This document shows positions 34,967 to 43,357 of a stretch of DNA of 64,000 nt, piece after piece; the stretch's first letter is position 1; each line of letters opens with the position of its first letter. Origin of the DNA: Streptomyces werraensis (GTDB taxonomy: Bacteria > Actinomycetota > Actinomycetes > Streptomycetales > Streptomycetaceae); NCBI GenBank assembly GCA_014656175.1, contig BNBX01000001.1, positions 248,001-312,000 of the forward strand. Reading direction: 5' to 3'. The position numbers and the translations under genes are program-made. The notes below the pieces were generated by a model. That model worked only from the letters and a program-made list of their open reading frames with translations. It was not told the DNA's origin and made no database searches.

Positions 34967-35224
34967 ATGTCCGAGCGGGACGACGAGGAGCGCGAGTTCG
35001 ATCTGCGGTGGGCGGACGGCGCCGCGCACAAGGAGCCCTCGGCCCGCGCGCGGATGCTGGCCGCCCGCTGGAAGGAGAACCCTCCCGGACCGGTGCCGTT
35101 CCGCGCCGAGCCCGAGTACCGGGGGCCGGCGGTGCGCCGCCCGTGGGTGTCCACGGTCGTGGTGCTCGGCTGTGTCGTCGCGTTGATCCTTCTGCTCGGG
35201 TACGCCGGCGTCGGCCCCTACTGA
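34967..35224 (+). CDS. Small tail-anchored membrane protein
   Basis: This 85-aa protein has a charged N-terminal two-thirds (MSERDDEEREFDLRWADGAA...) and one C-terminal transmembrane helix (VSTVVVLGCVVALILLLGYAGV). It resembles small proteins conserved next to glnA in Streptomyces; function unknown. The ATG at 34967 is supported by GAAGG about 8 nt upstream. It converges with the permease gene with only 6 bp between stops. Confidence 0.8.
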   Translation: MSERDDEEREFDLRWADGAAHKEPSARARMLAARWKENPPGPVPFRAEPEYRGPAVRRPWVSTVVVLGCVVALILLLGYAGVGPY

Positions 35225-35230
35225 CCCGGG

Positions 35231-37783
35231 TCAGTCGCCCTGGGCGACGGCGACCGTCGGCGGGGTGCGGGAGGCGCGCAGGGCGGGGACCGTGCCCGCC
35301 GCCGCGGTCACCAGGACGAGGGCGGCGAGGACCGCCGCGAGCTGTCCCGCCGGCACCGTGAACGGGGCGCTCACATCGGCGACCCGCACCACCAGCCACG
35401 AGTACGGCACTCCGAGCGCCAGACCGAGGATGCCGCCCAGGACGCCGTGGAGGGCGCACTCCAGTGTGACCGTACGGCGCACGGCCGCCCCGCCGAGGCC
35501 CAGGGCCCGCAGCAGCCCGAACTCCCGTCGGCGCTCGACCACGGTGAGGCTCGCCGTGGTGGCGACGCCCGCGACCGCGACCAGGACGGTCAGGCAGAGG
35601 AGCAGCACCACCGTGGTGGCCGTCGTGCGCAGGTCGTCGTCCGAGCCCGTGCGGGTGGCCGCGTCCTCGGCGACGATCCGGCCGTCGCCGCGCCCTGGTC
35701 CGGTGAGCGTCGCGGTGACGGCCCGGTGGGCGCGGGCGCGGCCCTCGGCGCCGTCCTCCGCCGCGTCGGCGGTGATCAGGGTGGGCGCGGGGCCCGCTCC
35801 CAGGCGCGTGAGGTCGGCCGGGGTCACGAAGAAGTCCGCGCCGTAGGGTCCGGCGCCGGGCAGCGTCGCCGCCACGGTGAGCCGGACGGGACGGCCCTCC
35901 GGCTCCAGCGTCACGCGGTCGCCCGCCTCCACGCCGAGGCGGTGCGCGTGCTCGGCGTCCACGACGACGTGCGCGGGGCCGAGCCGGCCGAGGGCGCCGG
36001 TGCGGGCGGTCAGGCCGGTGCCGGAACGGACGGTGGTGAGGTCCAGGTCGGAGACGGTCGCGCTGCGGCCGTCGTCGACCACTTCCGCAGTACGGGACGC
36101 GGTCACGCCGGCCAGCTCGGGGCGGGCGGCCAGGTCGGCGACGAGCGTCCGGTCCAGTGTCCCGCCCTCCCCCGCGTACAGGTGGAAGTCCGCGGGCGCC
36201 TCCAGCGTCCGCTGGTACCGGTCGTAGGTGTCCAGGCTCGCGAGGCAGATCAGGGTCGAGCCGACGAGGCAGACGCCGAGCGCCACCACGACCGAGACCG
36301 AGGCGGCCCGGCCGGGCGCTCCCCCGACGCCCGCCACCGCGAGCCGGCCCGCCGCACCGGTACGGCGCAGCGGTACCGCGAGGGCGGACAGCACCGGCCG
36401 GACCAGCAGGGGACCGAGGGCGATCAGCGCGAGGAAGGCGAGTCCGCCGGAGACCACCACGAGGGTCAGCGCCGCGAACCGGTCGTACGCCGTGTCGCCC
36501 GGCTCGGGCAGTCCCGCGTACTGCTGCCGGGCGAGGAGCAGGGCGCCCGCCGCGCAGAACACGCCCAGCAGGGTCCGCCCGGTGCCGCTGACCGTGCTCT
36601 CCCCGGAGGTGGCGGTGCGCAGCGCCTGGAGCGGGGAGACGCGGGAGGCGGTGAGGGACGGGGCGAGCACCGCCAGGACCGCGAGGAGTCCGGTGCCGAG
36701 CACGGTGAGGGCGGCCTGCGGCAGCGGGAGCGCGGCGGGGGCGGACAGGTCGTGCCCCAGGCGGGCGGCGACCGGCGGGACGAGCCGGGCGCAGCCCCAC
36801 GCGGCGAGCACGCCGGCCGCGCCGGCCAGCAGGCCGACCACCGCGCCCTCGGCGACGAGGGCCGCCGCGAGCCGCCTCGACGTGGCGCCGACGGCGCGCA
36901 GCAGTGCCAACTGCCGTACACGGCGGGCGAAGACGATGCGGAAGGTGGAGGTGGAGACGAGCACGGCCGCGCCGACCGCGACAGCGAGGAAGACGCCGGC
37001 CAGCTCCAGGGTGTCGCTCGCGTCGGCGACGGCCGCGCGGGCCTCCTCGTCACGCACCTCGTCCCCGGACCGTACGACCGCTCCGGGCACCGCCCGCCGG
37101 ATCCGCTCCGCCGCCTCCGTTGCCGCGGCGGGGGTCTTGGTGCGGACGTCGACGCGGGAATAGCCCGGCATGCCGAGCAGCCGCACCAGGTCCGGGCCGG
37201 GCGCGTACCCGGTGGGTTCCCCGGCGCCGGTGGCGGCGGAGCGGACGATGCCGGTGATCTCGACCGGGACGCGCCGGGTGCCCTCACCGTCGGGCGCCGG
37301 GAGCAGCAGGGTGAGCGACGACCCCGGGGCGAGTCCGTACGCCTCGGCGGCCCGGGTGTCGACGGCCAGCCGGCGCGGGCCTGACGGGTACGCGCCCTCG
37401 ACGGCCCGTACCTGGGCGAGGGGGCCGGAGCCGGGGTCCGCGGCGAGGGCAAGGTAGCGTGCGGCGGCGCTGCCGCCGACCGGGGTGCCGCCGTCGGCGC
37501 GGCCGACGGCCTCGGTGACCCCGGGCGCCCTGCGGATCGCGTCCAGTCCCGCCTCGCCGATGCCGGCCGCGTCCTTCCGCGTGACGACGAGCGACACCGC
37601 GTCGGGGGTGCCGCGGAACCGGTCGACGACGGTCGCGGTGACGATCTGCTGGGCCATGACGGCCCCGAAGACGACGAACGCGGCGATCAGCAGCGACAGG
37701 CCGGTGGCCGCGAACCGGCCCGGTCTGCGCAGGAGTTCGGCCATCTGGGAGCCCAGGACGGTCGCGCGCCAGGGGCCTGTCAT
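35231..37783 (-). CDS. FtsX-like ABC transporter permease
   Basis: This 850-aa protein has the MacB/FtsX two-module layout. It has an N-terminal helix (GRFAATGLSLLIAAFVVFGAV), a large extracytoplasmic domain, three helices near residues 255-400, a second extracytoplasmic domain and three C-terminal helices (TTVVLLLCLTVLVAVAGVATT ... QLAAVLAALVLVTAAAGTVP). RRREFGLLRALGLG is the conserved cytoplasmic loop that meets the ATPase. It likely exports a peptide, lipid or lipoprotein. The ATG at 37783 overlaps the ATPase stop (ATGA), showing coupled translation. Confidence 0.9.
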   Translation of the reverse strand: MTGPWRATVLGSQMAELLRRPGRFAATGLSLLIAAFVVFGAVMAQQIVTATVVDRFRGTPDAVSLVVTRKDAAGIGEAGLDAIRRAPGVTEAVGRADGGTPVGGSAAARYLALAADPGSGPLAQVRAVEGAYPSGPRRLAVDTRAAEAYGLAPGSSLTLLLPAPDGEGTRRVPVEITGIVRSAATGAGEPTGYAPGPDLVRLLGMPGYSRVDVRTKTPAAATEAAERIRRAVPGAVVRSGDEVRDEEARAAVADASDTLELAGVFLAVAVGAAVLVSTSTFRIVFARRVRQLALLRAVGATSRRLAAALVAEGAVVGLLAGAAGVLAAWGCARLVPPVAARLGHDLSAPAALPLPQAALTVLGTGLLAVLAVLAPSLTASRVSPLQALRTATSGESTVSGTGRTLLGVFCAAGALLLARQQYAGLPEPGDTAYDRFAALTLVVVSGGLAFLALIALGPLLVRPVLSALAVPLRRTGAAGRLAVAGVGGAPGRAASVSVVVALGVCLVGSTLICLASLDTYDRYQRTLEAPADFHLYAGEGGTLDRTLVADLAARPELAGVTASRTAEVVDDGRSATVSDLDLTTVRSGTGLTARTGALGRLGPAHVVVDAEHAHRLGVEAGDRVTLEPEGRPVRLTVAATLPGAGPYGADFFVTPADLTRLGAGPAPTLITADAAEDGAEGRARAHRAVTATLTGPGRGDGRIVAEDAATRTGSDDDLRTTATTVVLLLCLTVLVAVAGVATTASLTVVERRREFGLLRALGLGGAAVRRTVTLECALHGVLGGILGLALGVPYSWLVVRVADVSAPFTVPAGQLAAVLAALVLVTAAAGTVPALRASRTPPTVAVAQGD

Positions 37784-38523
37784 CGCCGCCTCCCGAGGGT
37801 GTCGTCGGGGGTGGTGCGCTCGTCCCCCACGACGCGTCCGTCGGCGAGGGTCAGCACGCGGTCCGCGTAGCGGGTGGCGGCGGGGTCGTGGGTGACCATC
37901 ACGACCGTCCGGCCGAGTTCGTCGACGGCCCGGCGCAGCATGGTGAGCACCTCGGCGCCGGCCCGGGAGTCGAGGTTGCCGGTGGGTTCGTCGGCGAAGA
38001 CCACGGCGGGTCGGGCGACCAGCGCGCGGGCGACGGCGACCCGCTGCTGCTGCCCGCCGGACAGTTCGGCGGGGCGGTGGGTCAGCCGGCCGGCGATGCC
38101 GAGGACCTCGCACAGGTGGTCCACGCGTTCGCGGTCGGGGCGGCGGCCGGACATGGTGACGGGCAGCACGATGTTCTCGTAGGCGGTGAGCTGCGGCAGC
38201 AGGTTGAACGACTGGAAGACGAAACCGATGCGTTCGCGGCGCACCCGGGTCAGCTGCCGGTCGGCCAGCCCGGTGAGCTCCGTGCCGTCGAGGACGACGC
38301 TGCCGGAGGTGACGGTGTCGAGTCCGGCGACGCAGTGCATGAGGGTGGACTTGCCGGACCCGGAGGGGCCGACGACGGCGGTGAACCGGGCGCGGCGCAC
38401 GGCGACGGACACCCCGTCGAGGGCGCGGACCTCGTCGGCGCCCTGGCGGTAGGTCTTCACCAGGCCGGTGGTGGTGATGACGTCGTCGGGTGCGGGGCCG
38501 CGCGCGGCGGCGTGGGCGGTCAT
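37780..38523 (-). CDS. ABC transporter ATPase (MacB/LolD type)
   Basis: This 247-aa ATPase has Walker A GPSGSGKS at residues 52-59, the Q-loop FVFQSFNLLPQLTAYEN, the signature LSGGQQQRVAVARAL and Walker B VVFADEPTGNLDS, followed by the H-loop VTHDP. The MacB/LolD-type FQSFNLLP motif fits its partner permease. It overlaps that permease by 4 bp. A membrane-anchored protein gene lies 22 bp upstream on the same strand, so the three probably form one operon. Confidence 0.95.
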   Translation of the reverse strand: MTAHAAARGPAPDDVITTTGLVKTYRQGADEVRALDGVSVAVRRARFTAVVGPSGSGKSTLMHCVAGLDTVTSGSVVLDGTELTGLADRQLTRVRRERIGFVFQSFNLLPQLTAYENIVLPVTMSGRRPDRERVDHLCEVLGIAGRLTHRPAELSGGQQQRVAVARALVARPAVVFADEPTGNLDSRAGAEVLTMLRRAVDELGRTVVMVTHDPAATRYADRVLTLADGRVVGDERTTPDDTLGRRR

Positions 38524-38545
38524 GGTGGTGCTCTCCCCGGCCCGG

Positions 38546-38989
38546 TCAGGAGCCGAGCGGCGGCAGGGTGAGGGTGACGCCGGAGTCCACGCAGTGGCCC
38601 CGCGCGTCTTCCTGGAGGCTCTTCACGTCCTTCGCGGACGGCGCCTCGGCGGAGTTCTTCGCGGTCTCCAGCGCCCAGCCCTCGTAGCGGGAGATCTTCG
38701 CCCCGAGGTAGCCGTCCTCCATCGTGGCGCGGCGTTCGTCGCCGGTCTCCTTCCACCACTTCTCCGCCTCCGGCACCGGCCCGGCGGCGATCCGCGCGCC
38801 CTCGGTGACGATGCGCTGCGCCGTCCTGCAGTCCTCGGCGGACGCCTGGCTCAGCTCCTGGCGGTCCTGCCACCAGTACGCGCCCCCGGCGGTCAGGGCG
38901 GCGACGACCGCGCCGGCGAGGGCGCCAAGGATCAGGCGGTTGCGCGTGCGGTTGTGCTTGTTCGTGGGCGTGCCGGTCATGGTGGTCAT
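38546..38989 (-). CDS. Small membrane-anchored protein before the ABC exporter
   Basis: This 147-aa protein has a positively charged N-terminus (NKHNRTRNRL), one hydrophobic segment (ILGALAGAVVAALTAGGAYWW) and a ~105-residue extracytoplasmic domain with two Cys (EDCRTAQRIV, GHCVDSGVTL) that may form a disulfide. I do not recognise the family. Because it is followed directly by the ABC ATPase and FtsX-like permease, it may be an accessory, substrate-binding or sensing subunit. The start is ATG 38989, which GGGAGGGACCCC precedes. Confidence 0.75.
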   Translation of the reverse strand: MTTMTGTPTNKHNRTRNRLILGALAGAVVAALTAGGAYWWQDRQELSQASAEDCRTAQRIVTEGARIAAGPVPEAEKWWKETGDERRATMEDGYLGAKISRYEGWALETAKNSAEAPSAKDVKSLQEDARGHCVDSGVTLTLPPLGS

Positions 38990-39129
38990 GGGGTCCCTCC
39001 CGTGTCTTCTCGGCCGCGTCCTGCGGCACCGAGAAGTCTGGGATCCGGGGGGCCCTCGGCGGATCGGTCACGGATCCGAGATCGCGGGCGGCTCGTCCGG
39101 TACGCCGGGCGGGCGCGCTCTGCGCCTGT

Positions 39130-39160
39130 GGGGGCAGAAGGCGGGTGAGCCTCTGCCCCC
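39130..39160 (-). terminator. Hairpin after the response regulator
   Basis: A 9-bp perfect stem (39130-39138 with 39152-39160) lies 16 bp beyond the response regulator stop in the minus direction. Confidence 0.55.
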
Positions 39161-39175
39161 TCAGGAGGAGGCGGC

Positions 39176-39850
39176 TCAGGGGGACGGACGCACCAGGCCG
39201 GACTCGTACGCGAAGACGACGGCCTGGGCGCGGTCCCGCAGATGCAGCTTGGCCATCAGGTTGCCCAGGTGCGTCTTCACCGTGGCCTCGGCGACGTACA
39301 GTTCGGCGGCGATCTCGGCGTTGGACAGGCCGCGGGCGACCAGGCCGAGCACGTCCCGTTCGCGGCCGGTGAGCAGACCGAGGCGCTCCGGCTGCCCGTT
39401 GGCCGGGGAGAGCCGGTCCGAGACGCGGTCGAGCAGCAGCCGGGTGATGCGCGGGGCCACCACCGACTCGCCGGCGGCCAGGACGCGGATGGCGTGGACG
39501 ACCTGGTCGGCGGGGGCGTTCTTCAGCAGGAAGCCGCCTGCTCCCGCGCGCAGGGCGGCGAAGGCGTCCTCGTCGTCGTCGAAGGTGGTGAGGACCAGGA
39601 CGCCGGGCGGGCTGTCGCGGCGCATCAGCCGCTCGGTGGCCCGGATGCCGTCCATGACCGGCATGCGGACGTCCATGATGACCACGTCCGCGTCGACCTC
39701 GTCGAGCAGGTCGAGGGCCTGCTGTCCGTTCTCCGCCTCACCGACGACCTCGATGTCGTCCTGGCCGGCCAGCACCATGGAGAAGCCGGCCCGGATGAGC
39801 GGCTGGTCGTCCACCACGGCCACCCGGATCGGCCTGTCGGTCCCCGTCAT
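39176..39850 (-). CDS. NarL/LuxR-family response regulator
   Basis: This 224-aa regulator has a receiver domain (VAVVDDQPLIRAGF; phospho-Asp60 in VVIMDVRMPVMDG; TTFDDDEDAFAAL and GFLLKNAPADQV) and a LuxR-type DNA-binding domain (LLTGRERDVLGLVARGLSNAEIAAEL, ATVKTHLGNLMAKL). Its ATG at 39850 overlaps the kinase stop (ATGA), so kinase and regulator are translated together. The nearby ABC exporter on the same strand is a plausible target, since such pairs often control adjacent exporters. Confidence 0.95.
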   Translation of the reverse strand: MTGTDRPIRVAVVDDQPLIRAGFSMVLAGQDDIEVVGEAENGQQALDLLDEVDADVVIMDVRMPVMDGIRATERLMRRDSPPGVLVLTTFDDDEDAFAALRAGAGGFLLKNAPADQVVHAIRVLAAGESVVAPRITRLLLDRVSDRLSPANGQPERLGLLTGRERDVLGLVARGLSNAEIAAELYVAEATVKTHLGNLMAKLHLRDRAQAVVFAYESGLVRPSP

Positions 39851-41151
39851 CGCTCGGTCCTCACGGAAGTCCTCGTCGCCTCTGGATTCCCGGTGCCCGC
39901 CGAAGTCCGCGCGGCCACCGGCGTCTTCGTCCGCACCGGCACCGAGGCCCGTACGTGCCATCCGCTGCCGAGCCGGGGGCCGGCCTCGAAGGCGCCCCCG
40001 GCGAGTTCCACCCGCTCGCGCATCCCCACCAGCCCGTTGCCCCCGGACTCCCCGACGGGGGCCCGGCCCGCGAGGGCGCCCCCTCCGTCGTCGGTGACGT
40101 CGATCAGCAGCGTGCCGTCGTCCTCGCGGACGCGGATGTCGACGCGAGCCCCGGAACCGGCGTGCCGGAGGGTGTTGGTGAGGCACTCCTGGACGATGCG
40201 GAACGCTGTCATCTCCTCCGTCGGCGACAGCCTTCCCTGGTCCACGTCGACGGAGAGGTCCACGGTCAGCCCGGCGGTCCGCGCGCGGTCCGCGACGGTC
40301 TCGATCTCGTCGAGGGTGACCAGCCGCCGGTCCTCCCCCGCGCCCTGGGTCCCGGGCCGGCCCTCGCGCAGGACCCGCACGATGCGGTGCATGTCGTCGA
40401 TGGCGTCCCGGCCGGTCGCGGCGATGGTCTTCAGCGCGGACTCCGCCATGTCGGGCGACGTGCGCAGCACGGCCCCGGCGCCGTCGGCCTGGAGGATCAT
40501 CACGGCCAGGCTGTGCGCCACCACGTCGTGCAACTCGCGTGCGATCTCGGCGCGTTCGCGGACCGCGGCGAGCCGGGCGCGCTGCTCCTGCTCCCGCTCG
40601 GCGTGCCGGGCGCGGGCGGCCTGGCTCTCGGCGTAGAGGCGGCGGGTGTGCAGGGCGAAGGCGGTGAGCCAGACCGTCAGCGTCAGACCCCAGAAGATCA
40701 GCAGGGACTGGCCGTCGCCGAATCCGTCGAGGCCCAGGAACGGCACCCCGAACGAGGCCGCCCCGGTCGCCAGCAGCACCGCGCCGCCCGCCGCGTACGG
40801 CATCCACGGGGTCCGGGAGTGGTGGACGACCGACATCATGGCGAACAGCACGGCCACGTCGTACGCGGCGGGCGCGTGGGCGGGCGGGGGGTCGACGGCC
40901 GGGTCGTGCAGCAGGAACTGCGCGAGGGCCAGCGCCATGACGACCGCCATCACCGTGCCGGGCCGCTTCCTGCGGGCCAGCAGGGCCAGGGCCATCAGGG
41001 CGCCCAGCAGCAGGTCGTGTTCGCCGGCGTAGTCGTACGCCGCGACCAGGACCGCCAGGGCGAGCGCGACGTCGACCGCGCGGCCGAGGACGCGTGCGTA
41101 CCGGCCGGACGGCGCGATCCACGGAACCGGGACCCTGCTCTCCTCGGTCAA
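39847..41151 (-). CDS. HisKA_3 sensor histidine kinase
   Basis: This 434-aa kinase has an N-terminal region of about five membrane helices (residues ~25-170), a coiled-coil linker and the H-box EIARELHDVVAHSLAVM with His208. The N-box and ATP lid of a degenerate HATPase_c (FRIVQECLTNTLRHAGSGA, DVTDDGGGALAG, GNGLVGMRERVELAGG) follow. The TTG start at 41151 is chosen because GGCAGGAC lies just upstream and no ATG or GTG gives a family-like start. It is coupled to its response regulator by a 4-bp overlap. Confidence 0.93.
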   Translation of the reverse strand: MTEESRVPVPWIAPSGRYARVLGRAVDVALALAVLVAAYDYAGEHDLLLGALMALALLARRKRPGTVMAVVMALALAQFLLHDPAVDPPPAHAPAAYDVAVLFAMMSVVHHSRTPWMPYAAGGAVLLATGAASFGVPFLGLDGFGDGQSLLIFWGLTLTVWLTAFALHTRRLYAESQAARARHAEREQEQRARLAAVRERAEIARELHDVVAHSLAVMILQADGAGAVLRTSPDMAESALKTIAATGRDAIDDMHRIVRVLREGRPGTQGAGEDRRLVTLDEIETVADRARTAGLTVDLSVDVDQGRLSPTEEMTAFRIVQECLTNTLRHAGSGARVDIRVREDDGTLLIDVTDDGGGALAGRAPVGESGGNGLVGMRERVELAGGAFEAGPRLGSGWHVRASVPVRTKTPVAARTSAGTGNPEATRTSVRTER

Positions 41152-41275
41152 CCGTCCTGCCTCTCTCCTCCACCAGGCACGGCTGCCGGGCAAGTGCCGT
41201 GCGATGCCCACGACTTCGGGGTGTGCGACACCTCGCCGCCCATACTGCCTCAGCCCGCTCCCGGAGCGGACACGA

Positions 41276-41313
41276 CGGTGCCGGGCGCCCCCGCGCGGGG
41301 GCGCCCGGCACCG
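41276..41313. terminator. 38-nt perfect palindrome, terminator-like
   Basis: Arms 41276-41294 and 41295-41313 are exact reverse complements with no spacer, so the RNA would form a ~17-bp stem with a 4-nt loop. It lies 24 bp after the stop of the small gene at 41337-41651 and upstream of the kinase. Confidence 0.8.
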
Positions 41314-41336
41314 GACGCGGGATCGGCGGCCGCGGC

Positions 41337-41651
41337 TCAGCGGCTGTAGCGCATGAGCGCTCGCACCATGTGGCACGTGGTGTCCGACGGCGGGTGGACG
41401 CCGATCAGCTCGGCGGCGCCGCGGATCGTGTCGTTGCGCGCCTGGCTCGGGTGGTACACACCGGAGTCGAGCAGGGCGATGGCGAGACGCATCGCCTTCA
41501 GGCGGCGGTTGTGGGTGACGTACCACTCGCGCGGGCGGCCCGGCGGCAGCGGGCGCTTCTCCACCGGGGCGCAGGGCAGTTCGAGCAGGACGGGTCGCTT
41601 CGCGGTGGACTGGACGGGCAGGGGCTTCGGCTTGAGTGCGGCAGCGGGCAC
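41337..41651 (-). CDS. Conserved hypothetical protein, 104 aa
   Basis: The protein has a Pro/Lys-rich N-terminus (VPAAALKPKPLPVQSTAKR) and a conserved C-terminal helical part (REWYVTHNRRLKAMRLAIAL, QARNDTIRGAAELIGVHPPS). I do not recognise a family beyond conservation in Streptomyces; the basic WYVTHNRRLK helix could bind nucleic acid, but that is speculation. The GTG at 41651 is preferred over ATG 41657 because AGGAGG abuts the ATG and stands 6 nt before the GTG. Confidence 0.75.
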   Translation of the reverse strand: MPAAALKPKPLPVQSTAKRPVLLELPCAPVEKRPLPPGRPREWYVTHNRRLKAMRLAIALLDSGVYHPSQARNDTIRGAAELIGVHPPSDTTCHMVRALMRYSR

Positions 41652-41870
41652 GGGCATCCTCCTGTCGCGGTCGGGGCCGTCGTCCGGGGTCCACGGCGAC
41701 CTCGGCGATTCCCTCGAACACTACGTCCATTCTACGGGGCGGCACCGACAATCGGCAGGCTCGCTTCGGCCATCAAATGCGCAGGTGGGATTGGTTTTTG
41801 AGGCTTCGGGACGGGTGGTGCGGGAGGGACACGCGGGCGGCCCATAAATCGAACAAGCAGGGGTGCGGCG

Positions 41871-41876
41871 TACCGT
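41871..41876 (+). promoter_or_regulatory. -10-like element, possible leaderless start of ArsC-like gene
   Basis: TACCGT ends 7 nt before the ATG at 41884 and there is no Shine-Dalgarno sequence. Confidence 0.45.
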
Positions 41877-41883
41877 GTGCCCC

Positions 41884-42243
41884 ATGGAGATCTGGATCAA
41901 CCCCGCCTGTTCCAAGTGCCGCAGCGCGATCAGCGTGCTCGACGCGGAGGGGGCGCAGTACACCGTCCGCCGTTACCTGGAGGACGTGCCGGCCGAGGAC
42001 GAGATCCGGGAGGTGCTGGAGCGGCTCGGTCTGGAGCCGTGGGACATCACCCGGACGCAGGAGGCGGCGGCCAAGGAGCTGGGGCTCAAGGAGTGGCCGC
42101 GGGACGCCGGGGCACGGGACCGCTGGATCGCGGCGCTGGCCGCGCATCCGAAGCTGATCCAGCGGCCCATCATCACGGCGGACGACGGCACGGCGGTGGT
42201 GGCCCGCACGGAGGACGCGGTACGGGACGCGCTGTCCCGCTGA
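41884..42243 (+). CDS. ArsC/Spx family thioredoxin-fold protein
   Basis: This 119-aa protein fits the arsenate reductase/Spx fold: MEIWINPACSKCRSAISVLD carries a CxxC pair (Cys9 and Cys12), then YTVRRYLEDVPAEDEI, and RPIITADDGTAVVARTEDAV is the conserved RP loop near the C-terminus. Arsenate reductases have one catalytic Cys followed by an Arg-rich end; the CxxC is more like Spx or YffB. I therefore call it ArsC-like and not a proven arsenate reductase. No ars genes are nearby. The start is ATG 41884. Confidence 0.88.
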   Translation: MEIWINPACSKCRSAISVLDAEGAQYTVRRYLEDVPAEDEIREVLERLGLEPWDITRTQEAAAKELGLKEWPRDAGARDRWIAALAAHPKLIQRPIITADDGTAVVARTEDAVRDALSR

Positions 42244-42382
42244 AGCCCGTCCCGCCGGCAGCGCCCCAGCTCGAGACCCCTGTGACGCAGGCCACTTGGG
42301 TGACTTGGGCCGGCCGCTGAGCAACTGCGTTCGGTATCTCGTACATAGCGGCGTACGCTCCCCCGATCCATTGGAGGCGCGC

Positions 42383-43069
42383 ATGTCGCGCAGGAGAAGT
42401 CTCGGCCCGAAGAAGAAGCTCGCGCTGCTGTTGAGCGCGGCCACGGTGGCGGGCGGCGGCGCCTTCGTCATGGCGGCCACGTCCAACGCCAGCCCGCCGG
42501 CCGCCACCACCAAGTCGGCGGCGAACTCGACGGTCTGCCAGGGGCTGGCCACCGCGCTCGGCAACAACGAGCGGTTCATCGCGGACCAGCGGGCCAACCC
42601 GGACGCCCAGTCCCAGGCGCGGATCGCCAACCGCGAGGCCGTCATCGCGCAGATCAAGGTCCAGCAGGAGGCGTCCGGGTGCGCGGTGGGGGAGTCGGCT
42701 CAGGGCTCCCAGCCGGCGCAGCCGGAGCAGCCCGCCCCGTCGCAGCCCGCCGCGGGCGGCCAGGAGGGACAGGCGGGCCAGGCAGGCCAGGACGGGCAGG
42801 CGGGCGGCGGCGCCGCGGCCGGTGAGCAGGTGTGCAACGGCTCGACCGTCACCCTGTCCGGCGAGGCCGGCGCCCCGGCCGCGTCCAGCAACCAGTTCCC
42901 GGCCGGCACCAAGCTGAAGGTCACCAACCTGGACAACAACAAGTCCACGACGGTGGCGGTCACCTCGGTGTCCGGAAGCTGTGTGCTGCTCAACAACGCC
43001 GCCTTCGAGCAGGTCCGCGAGCCGGGCAAGTTCCTGATCCGCCGGGCCGTGATCGAGAAGGTGGGGTGA
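42383..43069 (+). CDS. Secreted protein with double-psi beta-barrel domain
   Basis: This 228-aa protein has a signal-like N-terminus (KKKLALLLSAATVAGGGAFV) and a helical Cys-bounded region (VCQGLATALGNNERFIADQR to SGC, residues ~52-101). A Gly/Gln/Ala-rich linker and a C-terminal domain (NQFPAGTKLKVTNLDNNKST, VTSVSGSCVLLNNAAFEQV) follow. The last resembles the RlpA/expansin-type double-psi barrel, but the catalytic Asp of lytic enzymes is not visible, so glycan or wall binding is more likely. The ATG at 42383 follows TTGGAGG. It stands alone, ending at a hairpin before glnII. Confidence 0.75.
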   Translation: MSRRRSLGPKKKLALLLSAATVAGGGAFVMAATSNASPPAATTKSAANSTVCQGLATALGNNERFIADQRANPDAQSQARIANREAVIAQIKVQQEASGCAVGESAQGSQPAQPEQPAPSQPAAGGQEGQAGQAGQDGQAGGGAAAGEQVCNGSTVTLSGEAGAPAASSNQFPAGTKLKVTNLDNNKSTTVAVTSVSGSCVLLNNAAFEQVREPGKFLIRRAVIEKVG

Positions 43070-43094
43070 GGTCCACGCACGGGTGAGGTGCCGG

Positions 43095-43127
43095 GGGCCC
43101 GCCGCTCAGGAAGGGAGCGGCGGGCCC
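43095..43127 (+). terminator. Hairpin after the barrel protein
   Basis: A 13-bp perfect stem (43095-43107 with 43115-43127) with a 7-nt loop insulates the gene from glnII. Confidence 0.75.
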
Positions 43128-43218
43128 TCACACGTCGTCACACCTTCACGTCCCATCGCATACACCCGGCCCCCTCCCCCGCACCCTCACGGAGTGGCGC
43201 CGGGCACACGGGCGTCCG

Positions 43219-43256
43219 GTAACACGGGGTTCACACATGGGCAATGGACGGGAAAT
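43219..43256 (+). promoter_or_regulatory. GlnR operator of glnII
   Basis: GTAAC-6-TTCAC-6-GCAAT-6-GAAAT forms four half-sites with exact 6-nt spacers, the same layout as upstream of glnA. It lies 102 bp before the glnII start. Confidence 0.85.
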
Positions 43257-43357
43257 CGCCCGTTGACAAGCTGCGGGGCATCGACGGCGGCGCCCCAGTG
43301 CCGCAGCGCCGCAGCATCCGCACCGAGCGCCCAGACCCACCCCGAAGGATGTGGACC

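Noticed and set aside
43263..43268. TTGACA as the -35 of glnII
   Set aside because: No -10-like sequence lies 16-19 nt downstream, so I did not call a promoter here.
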